Positions 45,901-59,600 of a stretch of DNA of 64,000 nucleotides are shown here, one piece after another. The notes below the pieces were generated by a model. It had not been told where the DNA came from and searched no databases. It saw only the letters and a list, made by a program, of their open reading frames with translations. Each line of letters opens with the position of its first letter. Position 1 is the first letter of the stretch. Both the position numbers and the translations under genes were made by a program. This DNA is from Micromussa lordhowensis (lineage: Eukaryota > Cnidaria > Anthozoa > Scleractinia > Lobophylliidae). The stretch spans positions 8,714,739 to 8,778,738 of the forward strand of contig OZ026596.1 in NCBI GenBank assembly GCA_964020085.1, in the 5' to 3' direction.

Positions 45901-48900
45901 CAACGGAACATAACTACCCAGAGCACATACACTTTTATGACTATGAGAACTTTTCTCAAAAAGGTTGTTTATATAATATATGTATCCTTTGAGATTATTG
46001 AGGTCACATTCGTGTATGATGTGTGTAGGATATCGTTTTCAAATTAAGGCAATCAATCACATATAAACAGAAGCATTGTTCTCCAAAGTATTTCGGTAAA
46101 GCGATCCAGGGACTTTGTTGTCTCCAAAATAGATGGTCTTTGGGCTTCCTCTCCCAGAAGAATGGAAGAACCATCTTGTCACCAGTAACAAAATGAAGTA
46201 ATGAACTATATACGTGTTGTACATAATTTATAGAGCGTTTTCACATGACATCACGGCAGCCATATTGGTGTTCCAAAACAAAATGGCGGCCATGTTGGTG
46301 TACCAAACCAGTCCTGTGGGAGTTGAACTCCTTTCTTATGTAAATACTTCCTTTTGTTCCAATAAATTTGCATGCGAGCTGGCCACGTGAGTGAAAACGC
46401 TCTATAGGCTTGGGCAATACATATCTCACCAAACTCATAATCAATTTGATTTATGACATCAAAAATGATAAAAATGGTGTGTTCAGTCAATAATGTTTTT
46501 GTATCACAATAATGTGCCTCTTGACTCTTATCAGGTATGCAGGCAACGCTGAGGGAGTTTGAAGACTGGCTAGAGGACTCTGTTCCTGATGCCGTGATGA
46601 TAGGTTATGAAAAAGCCTTGGCAAAACTAGAAGAATGCCTACCTTTTGAGGATACACTGGTAAGTCTAAAGACTTGCTAGTACATGTACATGTAGGTTAA
46701 GTCACCAGTCTTGCCTACTGATCATCTCCAGTTTTCTCCTCCATTAACCACCTCCTCGCCAGTATTTTGTCAATTGGTTACCATTCCTATCCTATGCCGC
46801 AAGCAGAGTCTCCTTCAATTTTCCTAGGAAGATCGAAGGATACTCTGCTGTCTGGTATTCCACCCTAACCTAGCAACAATTTTCTGACATCCACTTGTGC
46901 TCTTGGCCACATAAAGATACTTGATAGTCACAGTGAGACACTGCCTCTCTGGAACTGCTGTTTTCATTGCCCAGTATCGGGTTTCATTAACATTTTGAAC
47001 AGGGGGGCAACTGGTTTTCACAGGTGGGCAAAACCATTAGAGCTGAACTTCTTTGTAAGAAAAACTTTCTGCTCGATGGTCAAACCAGGTGGGCGAAATT
47101 GTCCTCACAGCCGGTCAGTTTGCCTGGTGCCTGCCACTTAATGAAATTCCTGCAGTATTAAACTGATGCATTCCGAGAGATAATGGGCGATCAGTGCTTT
47201 TACCACAACCTCTGTTTATGGTATATCAACTCAAGCCTGTTGCACCATTTGTCCAGCACACATTGTTCTTCATTATATAAATGATGAGTTTTCAATCGCT
47301 ACTCCATCACATTTTTATGTTGTATCTGATCTTTTTTAGGGTTCAGCACAGCCTCCAAAGACTGCTGAATTTAAATCATACCTGGCGTATGAACTGAAGA
47401 AAGGCGATCCTGCCAGAATTCAGTGTTTGTATGAGAGAGCCATGAAGGAAAATTGTCTTGTGGGAGACATGTGGACAGAGTATACCTCTTATTTAGTAAG
47501 TATCTTATTATTGTTCATTCAGTGTCAATGTCAATAAATTTCATACCCTTCAGCGTGTAAAGAAAGTCCTGTCTTGATAGCCCAGGGCAGGAGGATTTTA
47601 TCATTCCTTGCCCATCGGACAAGTGAGTTTTTTGGGTAAAAATTTAAGAAAGTTTAGATTACGGAAGTAGTTTAAGAGATCAACCTATTGTGTTTGATTT
47701 TGATGAATTGATTGTGCTTGTGGGATAATTTTTCTCAGGCTAGTGAAAATGACGTGACGAGATGCCGCCGGGTCTATCTGGTAGTACCTGGTAGTTATCC
47801 CCGCATTCCTTTCATATTTCATTTTTTCACTTTTCAATCTTTCATTTGATCTGACATGTTAATCTTATTTGATCCGGGTTAACCCCTCTGTTGACAGAAA
47901 TTTAATCACCTACCTGTACATGTAGTAAACTGCAACTTAATTACCCTCACCTCGCCTATCCTCTTCGCGCTCTGTTGCGCATAAGGCCACACTACTCATC
48001 TTCCACTTGTCCCTATCCTTAGCCAGGGCTCTCACTTCCTCCCAAGACTTCCAGCCAACTTAATTACCAATAGCTCGGAAATGGAGTACTTCCAGTCCAT
48101 CTAGTACATTCTAGTTACAGCTTATCTGAAAGGCAAACTGGAAACTTGATTTCTTTTTTGCACCCTGCCTTTGGGTAAGTTTCTTGGTCATGATTATTTG
48201 GGTCATCAGACAGTGCTTCTGTTGAGAAACATCACCTGATCACCGAAATAATGCAAGCAGCTACTCCTGGTTATTGTTTATTTTCTTCTTAAGGCTGGTT
48301 GACACCTTTTATTTATCTGGCAGGATTCCACCCTGAAGATAACATCAGTGGTACTTCCAGTCCATGAACGTGCTGTTAGAAACTGTCCCTGGGTGTCCCT
48401 TCTCTGGCAGAATTACCTCAGAGCACTGGTATGGTAACTACCTTTATCTTTGTTCAAACTCAATGTGTATTTTTTTGGTGGATCATTGTCCTTGTCGGAA
48501 ATCTGTCAATCCTGTCAAATAGTGAGCATGTTGAAGCAGATTCATTTCAATTCTGTAAATTATATTTGAAAGTGATTGTCCAAACCATTTGGGAACTGGT
48601 CACATTGTTAGTTTGTACTAAATTAAACCCATAGATGGTGAAAATGCAAATGAATACATGAAATATTATTTATTTGAACTGCAGAGAGAGATAGCTCAGT
48701 TGGTAGAGCACTGCACCGGTATTGCAGAGGTCATGTGTTCGAATCCAGTTCAGGCCTGATTTTTTTTTCAGGCTTTAATTTCAGAGCTGCTCAAGTTGTG
48801 TAATATAACTGCGATGATCATCCATGTCTTCAATTTTGAAGAGTTGTTGATGACTTTTGTTGTGCTTTAGAAGTGCCCAGTTGCCACAGGCGACTAACGC

Positions 48901-51900
48901 TTGCCTTATGGGCAACTATAAACGTAAGCGCTGGGCACCCAGGATTTCATGGTTAGGAACTTTTGGGCTCTTCATAATTTTTCTTAGACCGCAGCTTTGA
49001 GGGTCCTAAGTGAACATCATCTTGAGACACTTCCAAAAATTTGTCAGTCACCAACAGCAGTACTTCTCTTTCACCTGCCTGTGTAATGATGCAAGCTGAA
49101 CTAATGATTCTCGTTGGTCCACACTATTTTCTAAGAACTTGATTCTTTTTGTTTTGTTTTGTTTTGTCAGGAACGCACCAATCAGGATAATAATAAAGTG
49201 AAAGGTAGGACATTTTTTGGATTACTAGACAAGATAGTTTATTTTCTTTGAAGAGAAATACCACTGATTGCATACTTGAGTTTTTTACTCTTTTTGTTGT
49301 TGTTATTTATCCTCTAATCCTGACTTGTAGCTAGTTTCTTGTCCAAACTGTGCTTTGTTTCCTAGTTATTTGTAGTTGGCTTGTTTCTCGATTGGCTTCT
49401 TTCTCGATTGACTTTGGGTAAATCCTATCAAGTCATGTAGATGTGACAATGATTGAAACTACAGTTCACAGAATTGAGTCAGTACTATCTTTTACCAGTT
49501 AATGTTTTAAAAGTACCAATGAAACCAGAACAAATTATTTTCACACTAGATATAAGGAACACAGACAAGAATCAGGAATAGGCATCTCATTTATTGATAG
49601 CTACATGAGCAAAGTACAGGAATAATCGCTTTACAAATCAGCGAGGATGTAAAACTACTTCCAAGCTCTCAAATATCTATTTATAATAACTTAGGTACTT
49701 GAAAATTACCACAACAGGCAGAGGTAAAGGATAGCGGTAGAGGAAAATTAATAGAATGGTAGCACGAGATGCCATCAGGTGACCTTAAAAAAACACCTTA
49801 TAAATTATACCTAACAACAAATAATCACGTGCACTTCCAAAATAACTCACACGACAAATACCAATGCAACGCATTTGTGGTAATGAAGCATGCATTCCTA
49901 AACGCAAGAAAATACTTTTCCATCAAGACACCAGAACTGATATTTTAGTGTCCATTACAATCTTGTCCCCCAATTTTTTTGGGGGATAGCTGTAAGTTAT
50001 GCATGACGCTTGTCATTGAATGTGTTGTGCCTTGTATTGTTTCAGAAACTCTTGACACTGCCTTGGGATGTGGATTCTCTGTTAGTGATGATTATCTTCA
50101 GTTGTGGCACTGTTATTGTGATTACATGAGAAGACGAGTTGATGACTGGAATGAAGGTAATCATATATGGGTCATTGACCAAGCATGAGGTCAAGATGGC
50201 TGGATATTGGCCAAGTTCTTTTTTTGCATGTTTATGGACTGAGAAGGAATCGAAGCCTAAAACAGGCAAAAGTGAAACAACGCAAGAATCCAGGCATCTT
50301 AAGCATGGCCTATAAAGGAATTATTGTATATGGAAAAAGAACAGTTTTTTCTTCCAGGACACAGTGGGTAATCCTGATCTGACAAGATAGCACCATCTTG
50401 CCCGCTTGGGTAGGTAATCACAGCTCAGAATTTGGTTCATCTTGCCTGATTATGGAGCTCGCAACATAATAAAATTACTTAGATCATGTGAGATATATGT
50501 CGTGCCAGTAGAGCAAAATGTAGATGTAGATATTGATATTGATCTTGTTTGTTCATGGACAGAGCTGAAGGCAAGGTAATCTTTTTTATTTGCAATATAC
50601 ACGACCATTTACATTACTTTCATTACTTACACTTTTTAACAGTACATTCATTACCTCAGTTTACAAAAAGTAACATGACTAACTCTCTCACTAACACACA
50701 CACTTGTAAACAGAATTGCATAGCAAAGTCACACCTTTTCAAGCCTAATATATTCTAGGTCAATCAACTACTCCATCTAGTATTTATGTTGCCCATTTCT
50801 CAGCTATATCTAAATTATTATGCTTTGTACAGCATTGTATGTAGAATGATGTATTTCTCGGTCTCGTGCTTTAATTGGACTTTAGATTTAAAACCTGGTA
50901 TATTTGGAAGTTTTTTATTCCTTCTACACCCCCATAAGTATTTTTTTCCTAAGGCGAGGTAATATTGCCAAAAAGAAATTGAGATTCTGCGATAGAAAGC
51001 TATAACTTAAATTAATATACTATGAGTTATTGTATTAAAGAAATTCAGTGTTAACCTGTAACAAATTAGTTTTGTTCTTCTTTCTGCAGATGGCCAGCAA
51101 GTGAAAGACCTCAGAGAGACTTATAAAACTGCAACGGAGTATTTACAAAATTGTAAGTTAATATTCAGGGTCTTAGCTGTTGAACCGATGGACTATTACA
51201 GTCGAACTCGATCGGACAATCCTCTTGCTAATGACGTAGCTAATTAACTTATGAAGATAAAAAAATTTAAGTCCACACATGTGAACGAAAGCTTGAGGTT
51301 TTGATGTTAATTTATTTCCACTGAGATACACATGTCAAACTTAGCGAATTTGATTTTTTCCATTAATATCAATCTTTGGTGAGCTTCTTTTCCCTCTATC
51401 AGGACATGCAAATTGTGTTGAGCCTTGCTTATGAAACTAGACCTCCCTCCTCTTGTCTTGGTCGTGGGCATTTCTAACTGGACTGGGCTGGGTTGTTTGA
51501 AAGCTGGTTAACACTAACCCAGGATTAAAAGTTAACCGAAGTATTCATTTTTCTTGCATAAAAATGTTTTGACCACTTATGTTTTGCTTAGTTTGAGTTT
51601 ACTTATGTTTAAAACTGAAGGAAAAGCAATAGAAACAGAAAACCTTACCAAAAAGTTCCAAAACTGAAATCAAAATTCTCGCTAATCCTGGGTTAGCTTA
51701 AGCTGGCTTTGAACAACCCGGCCCAGGTCTCTACAACAGCACAGTGAAACGCCTTCTCTCCCAAATCAAACACTAGCATTTCTGATCTGTGCCGTTATTT
51801 TCTTGATAGATTTTGGTAACGATGGGGATCCTACCAATCTTCTGGAGAGATCCTGGGCAAGAGTCGAGGTAAGTATTTTCAGTTAATATTTAGAGTATTA

Positions 51901-54900
51901 AAGTGGTCAAAGTAAAAACAAGAGGCTCGTGTAAGACCCTGATTCAAGTGGGAAGAATATGGCCTTGAAAAAACTACTGTTCAGTTTTGTGATAGCTCGG
52001 CAGTTGGACAAACAAGGCTATATAAATGATTCCTAATTACTTGAGAACCACTGGATTGTAACAAAATACAATGCAGTGGGGTAAAGGTTAGGTACACTTA
52101 AATAACGATTAGTAGATATCCAAATTCCTTTGCCCTTTACAGTCAAACTACCCGCAAGTGGACACCTTCGGGGCCAGAAAAAGTGTCGGCTTATGGGAGT
52201 TTAAAATGTTTGTATAAGGCTATAAGGTATCCGTCCATAAGGTACATGTAATAGTGAAACAAAACAAGTTCTAAAATAACTTAGCCACTACGCGCGGTCT
52301 GATTGGTCGATAGGTGTGTTTAGATGAGAGTATGTAAACACGGTTGTGACGTTTTAGATTCGCGCATATTTTTAAGAATAATTATTATTTTATAAAAGCA
52401 ATAGAACAGTTTTTCCGTGTTTACATAGCCTCATCTAAACACTCGGAGGGTTGGTGTAAAAAATGTTAAGTTATAAAAACTCTCGGCTACGTCTCGGGTT
52501 TACATAACTGTCTCGAATTCTCTCAACCCTCCTCGTGTTTAGACGAGGCTATGTAAACACGAAAAAAGTGCTCTATTATTGATAGTTGGAGTACGTTCAG
52601 TTTATACAATCATGTGTTTCCTAAAAAAATTTGCAAATAAAATAAAGGGATCATAAAAATTCTCTGACGTGTTGTCATACTCTTATTGAGTTGTTTTGTT
52701 GCAATTGGCAGGCATTTCACGTAAACAATATATCAGAATGTCAGAGACTCTGGGACAACGTGATACTGTCTAATCACGGACGAGAAGCTGAGTATTGGCT
52801 CGAGTATGCCAACATATTAAGGTCAGAATCTTATTACTGATTATAAAGTGATCAAAGAACTTATAGCTGTCATTTCTCTGATTTTCTGCTGATATCGTCA
52901 ATACCGATTGCCTTGAGTAAAACGCTTGTTGTTATCAATGGAGGCTAGCTGAACTTTGCACCCCTCCTGTTCGCTTCCCATTTTGTTAATAGTGTAGACA
53001 CATCCTTCCCTTTTAATCCGAGAATATCTGCAGTCTCCTGGCGAATTAAGCTTCTTTGTGCACCTGAGTCTAGAAGGCTGTTTGTGCTGCCGAGAACGAG
53101 AGCCGATTATTTGTGGACGGTGCCTTTTTTTGTTGGTTCGGACACGTTCTGCTCATCACCGTATGTTCCCGCGGGAGTCACGGGATGGCGGCCCTGGGAT
53201 GGTCCCTCGGGAATCCCAGATGTTTTAAGCTTTTTCGATGTGGTATATTGGCTTCAGCCTACGGATTTACAGGATTTAATTTGCTAAAGGGATGCCGCCT
53301 GGGGAAAAGCGTATACTATTGGTGCACGTTTCAATTAAAGTGCCTAAAAACAAGATTGAACAAGCTTCGTAGTCTGTATTGGGACACTCGCGACGCACAG
53401 AACCTGTGTGCAGTGGAACAAAAGGAGGCACCCTCCCTAAATGAAGTACAAGTTAGACTTGTGTTTGAATCGAGGTTCACACGAGAGTCTGAAAGCTAGA
53501 ACTAGGTCAGTAAGGTTGTATTGTGCTAGAATGTGGATGAGTCACGATTCGTGTAGACAGTGTTTAGACATGAAGCAACAAGTGTGGCGATGATTTCTAA
53601 CTTACAAATTTGCTCTTGTCGCGCTTTTTCACGTACGCCAAACAAACAGTCGCGCGCGAATACAACTCTTGTGGCGCTTTTTCACGCACGCCAAACAAAT
53701 AGTCGCGCACGAATACAACTTTCCTTGCCCAGCCCCTCCCACTACACCACTTACGATGTTTATACGCGTGTGCCCGCAATTTCTCCCGAGTGTCAACATT
53801 GTATTGGGTGGGGAAGGGGGAAAGAAATACACTTTTAAAAAGACAGCATTGCTTTTTCGAACTTCAGTTGTAAAACACAGATAATTCGTTGCATTTCATC
53901 AGTGTCCCAAAGACTTTTGTCCATCACTGTCATTTACACGAGGGACTTCTTGAATGTTGTCTTAGCTTTGTTTCAATGATGGAACTCAATCGTTCAGTAT
54001 TCTAAGCTGTTCTAACATCTAAATCCTTGTAACACCTTGACCCCAGGTCTTGTCGTGACATTAAGAAGTGTCGTAAAGTGCTCCAACGAGCTGTGCAGTC
54101 GGCAAGTGACAATCCAGAAATGGCTATCCAGGCCCTGCTCAGTTTTGAACGGGAAGAAGGTGAGAAGAGCCTGGGAAGATTGATTGACCTCACCGGCCAA
54201 TATATATGCGTTATTGACCAAGTGTGAGGTCAATATGGCTGGATATTGGCCGAGTTCTTTTTTTGCGAGTTTATGGACCGAGACGGAGTCGAGGTCCATA
54301 AACACGCAAAAAACGAACGAGGCCGATATCAACGAACAAGCTTGGTCGATAAAAGATTTATTTATTATAAGGCTTTCGGGGAAATTTTTCTTGCGGGACA
54401 AGGCGGGTAGTCCCGAGCGGGCAAGATAGCTCCGTCTTGCCCGCTCGGGTAGCCAATCACAGCGCAGGATTTGATTCATCTTGCCCGCTCACGGAGCTAG
54501 CCATATAATAAATATATATAATCTGGATCAAATCAAAAGGAGTTCACCCACCCCCTGGTTCAGTTAAATACACTTTGCAAGGATCTGTTTTTCCCTCGGG
54601 GGAGGGAATTTGTTTCCCCTCGGGGAGGTACGTTCTTATATGGGCTATATAGGTATATGTGGCCCTAATGGGTGTGGTTTTTGAGCGATTTTGGTCTGAA
54701 ATAAGGTATGCTTTTCACTGTGGCTTAGCATTGGGTATCATTTTTTAGAAGGAACTAATTTTTCCGCGTCAAGATTGGCAAATTTGTAGCCCTCCGCGAA
54801 TGATTACGCAAATGGGGGTGTCGATTTTAGGCTCAGTTCTGAAATAGGTATGGAATATCCCAGGTTTTGGTCTGAAATACGGAACAGGTTTCAAGGTTCG

Positions 54901-55199
54901 CCCTCCCCCCCCCCTCCCCTGGGGTGTACCTTTCCCGCGTCCTATCATTGGTATAGTCACTTGTCCTCACTTCCTAACGGGTGTCTTGCATTGTGTCATA
55001 CTTTTTACAAAATCAAACCGTTATTATTGGTTTCATCTAACCTTACAGTGTTTTTGAGATTGACATATTGTTTGTCATTTTTAGGGACGTTAGAAGACTG
55101 GGATGCAGCATTTTCACGGTGCCGTGTGCAGCTTTTAAGAGTCAATGAACGACGACAAAAGGTGACTTTAAAAGCCACACTAATAAGCGTCTGGTAAAA

Positions 55200-55230
<31 letters not shown>

Positions 55231-56612
55231 CGGGCGACTGAACGGTTTCAAGTGTGAGTAGGTTTTAGTGTAGGTGTAAGACCCCTAGATGAGCCATTTG
55301 AGCTCTTGAGGTAAAGATGTATTAATGTTTAAATTTAAAAAATAGCGTAATTGTCTGATTCAGTAATTTATTTGTAAAGGTCGCTGAAAAAGAAGTTGCG
55401 CTTGCAAAAGCTGAAGAAGATGCCCAGGAGAGAAGAAAACAGGCAAATAATGAGAGAAAAGCCGCCAAGAAAGTGGAGCAGAAAAAAGCCAAGATGGAAA
55501 TAAAGAAGAGAAAGGTAGTTTATTAAAGCGTATTAAGGTTGGACAAGTTTGAAAAGTCGACAAAATCGCCCACAAGCGTCTCAATTTAGAAAAGTACTTC
55601 CCCAAAATCTCGTTTCCTAGTCTCTGTTTAAATAAAACAAATTAAATTAACAAATAGGAATATGAAGTAGAACATCCCTCGGAAAGGCTCTTCGCCCACT
55701 GTTTCCAGATGGAATTGGAATTTAGAAGTGTTGGTTTTTGTGGAGGGAGGAAAACTGGAGAACTCGGAGAAAAACCCTCAGAGCAAGGATAAGAACCAAC
55801 AACAAACTCAACTCACTTATGACGCCGGGTCCTGGATTCGAACCCTTTCACAATCGATAATTTATTCAAAACGTCTCTCCAACCGTCTCCGTTTCTTGCG
55901 TTAATCTCCAACTCACTGACTGTCCTGTTCTCTCTCTACCAACAGGCTTCTGATCAAGGTCTCTCTGGAGACAAAACTCAGAAAAGTAAACGGATTGAGG
56001 AGGATTCAGGAGAACCAGCTGCCAAAAAGCCCAACAGTAGGACTGAAATTTTACCTTGTCATCTCCGTCACTTTCTCCGTTCTGTGATTTTGCCGGAATT
56101 TCTTTGGCTTGGCTTTTGCATTATAGCGTTGTGTGATTGATTTAGTCTACTCAGTCTAACAGTTGCAAAAACCAGTTCACTTGCGCGACTTGGTCACGTG
56201 CGTTTTCCCGCGCTTGGAGGACGCGCTTGGCACTGGCAACGCGTCATTGTAATTTTATTTAAGAAATAGAAAACTTGTGCCGTGTTTCTATCGAGTTTTA
56301 GTATAAATCTACTAGCGTTCTATCACGAATAACGTCCTCTGATTGGCTACGCTACCCACGTTCTATTTTGTGATAGATAGTGAGTAGCGTAGCAGCGCGC
56401 ACTAGGGGCCGTTTCTTTGTGTTTTTGAAGTGTCTTTGAAGAGGATTTAGATTAAATTTTTGAACGACTAGTAGATTTATACTAAAACAATTAGATTATT
56501 CGCTCTCGATTTCTATGCGTGATAGTTGACTCGGGCTGCGCCCTCGTCAACTATCACGCGATAGAAATCTCGAGCTCATAATCTAATTGTTTAATAGAAA
56601 CACGAGTGAAAG

Positions 56613-56643
<31 letters not shown>

Positions 56644-56644
56644 G

Positions 56645-56675
<31 letters not shown>

Positions 56676-59600
56676 GAGTTCTCCCAAACTTTCACGAGTG
56701 TTTCTATAACTCGATAGGAACACGGAGAAATGTTTTCTATTTCTTTTAGAAAATACCGCGACGAAGAAAAAGAAAGACAACTTGTTTACTTCGATCATCA
56801 AAATGTAAATTCTCTTTGTTCGCGCCATCGTTACGTCAACAGCTCAAGCTAGTTCTGTGTTTCTATCGAGTTATAGAAACACGGTTTTAAACCAATCAGC
56901 GTGCGTATTTGCTTTGGGTTATTTTCTAAAAACAATTATTGGATGAGGTTTTTGTGATATCCAGAATAATCAAGGTCGAGGTAAGGGGTATATCAGCCGA
57001 AGCCGAAGGCTTCGGCTGATAACCCTTACAGAGACCTTGATTTCGAAAATTCACTGTACGCTTTCGGCCAATCAGAAAGAGATAGTGAGTTCAATGTATA
57101 ATAATCACAGTTATTAGAGCTCTAAATAATAATTTGAACTTGATCTTGCCCTTCAGGAAAGTAGCTCTCAAATTCCGCTTGTCCGGGGCAAGTGTCCGGG
57201 GCAAGTGCATGCTTGTTTTTGTTTCTCTTGATTGGTAAATGTCCTTTCTGGGCCTCTGTCTGTCGAGCAAGTGGACATGAAAAGTTACTTGCCCCACAGG
57301 AAAATCTAATTATCCTAGACAACTTGACGGCACGGTTCGTGAGCCCTGACTTGTGGTCTTGTTCAAAACCACTTCGTTCAGTACATGTCTTTGACTTTGT
57401 TCGTTTGGTTCGTTGTTAGTTGACAAGGAAAGTAACGTTTCTTCAACGACTCAGCCGGCGACCTCAGCTGAACAGCCAGCGAAAATTCCACATGACAGGT
57501 AAATGAAATTACGCTTTCAGCAAAATGCGTACATACATTACTTAAAAAAATATTTCGGGCGTTTCATTTTCGGACACTTTTTATCTCATTTCAGACAAAA
57601 CATAGCTTTAAGTAAATTTACGCATACATAACGAGAATTAAGCTGGAACAATATCAACAGATTAAAGTTTTACTGCATCCTAAAGGTTTTACGAATACAC
57701 CGACAAGAAAATAACACAATCTCAGAAGGACTGGGAACTACCGAATTCACGAATTTGATTGGCTGAGATCAATATTGAAAGCGGTATAGATTTTCCCATC
57801 TAGACCGCCATCTAAACCGGTAATGTTTTGCTGTGAAAAAGTTGCAAACTAAAATGCAAAAATATTGACTATTTTCTACCAACGTTTATTAATCGAAGTG
57901 CCAAAAAGGCTGATGAGAAAAACTAGTAGAGGACGAGCAAACTTTAGCAGAACCAAGTTTAGCTCTTCACCATTCGTAAGCAAAATACCAGCTAGTACAA
58001 ACCAGTTGCATTAACGAATTAAACTGTTCTTGTTTGCCATGTAATAAACATCTTATTAACCGAGCTTGGTCGGTCTGTGTGGGAGAATCTTGACCTCGGT
58101 CGTGTGTACAGACCTCTCTGCGTTCGGTCTGTACTCACAACCTCGGTCAAGATTCTCCCATACAGACCTCCTGCTCGGTTAATAAGAGCTAAATACATGC
58201 ACTATCAAGCCGTTACGTATGTCAAGTGGTGTCGCAACTAGAATTTGTTCCATTAAGCCCGGCATAAAAGAAACTAAGAGCTTTGGAGCTACTTCATAGT
58301 CTTGTATACCATTTCAGACGCTTAAAATTTCGGACGGTTTTATTTTCTGACACTTTTTTTGTTCGAAATTGAAATCGTCCTAATGATTTTTTGTAAGTAA
58401 TGTACGTTGCGCGCATGAATTTAAATGATTTTAACTTTCCAAACGCCTGGTTACCCCTACATTTCTATCTTAATTAGTATCTGGTTGTGAGGGAATGCTA
58501 TTTAGACTGTATTTTAGCTAAACCAGGTGGTGGTCAACTAGAAAGCCTTTGCTACTTTGACCACCATACACATTTTTTAACCTGTATTGTAATTATTTTA
58601 TCTTGTAATCGTGTGTTGTAACTATATTTTTCTTCCTATGTTAACTTTATGTAAATAGTGTGAAATAAATGAACCATGAACCAGAGGAGAGCTGCCAAAT
58701 ACGCTAAAAGCGCTGTTGCGCCGATTTTGTCGTTAATATCATACCAAAGATTTTTTTGTTTGTTACCATTTTACCATGTAGCTTAAAGAGCTTTATAAAT
58801 GTGTGTTGCCTTGCTGTATGTAAAGGTGAATTTTAAGTAAATCTGTGCTAGTCTGGCAAAAGACCTTTGGTTTTAGCAGGCGTCGTCCTTAAGGCGATTT
58901 CAGGGCCCAGAGTAGGCTTTGATGTAAAGGATGCTCACGCAATGATTCAAAGGCCCGGCGAAGCGCGCGCAACATTTCAGCACAAAATTGCCTCGCCTAA
59001 CAGGCTGCACACGTTTAGCTACGCTGTTGAACACTGCAACATATTGCAACACGTTGTAACAGTTTAATCTTCAGTCCTATGGCGAAGTTTCTGTAGGGTT
59101 TGGCGAGCATTTTAAATGGGCTGTTTGAAGTAATATATCAAACACAAGAGACAGTGTTTCATCGGGATATCCAAACACCGAGAAGAGAGTTGAAAATACG
59201 ACGCGCAGCGGAGTATTTTTGACGAAATTCGAGGTGTTTGGATAGCTGTCTCGAGTGTCTGATATATCTTCTCAATCGAAGCAAAAACTAAGGAGAAAAT
59301 CGAGAGGTAAAATCGTCAAAATCTATGCTAATTAAGACCGGGTATCCAAACCTTCTTCACGGTTGTGATTTTCTTTGTTTTACCTTGATGAATTATTAAT
59401 AAGTTTGAGAAGTCACCTTTGCAATGTGCAACATTATTTTTTAAGTACAAAGAAAATTCACAATCGACCTGATAACTGACAGAAATATCAAAGAGGTGCT
59501 GCTAACCTTAAATGAACAAGGAAGACTAAGATTGAAAGAGACTGAAATTTGGTTTAGTAGTTAGTAGTAGTAGTTAGACCATTGGGTTCCTCGTGGAACA

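Noticed and set aside
48685..48755. Possible tRNA gene with good A and B boxes
   Set aside because: No complementary acceptor stem, and its flanks match a dispersed SINE family.
53113..53499. 128-codon plus-strand frame as a possible gene
   Set aside because: The opposite strand encodes a recognisable BEL/Pao protease relic over its first part; the plus frame shows no domain and no fitting splice sites.
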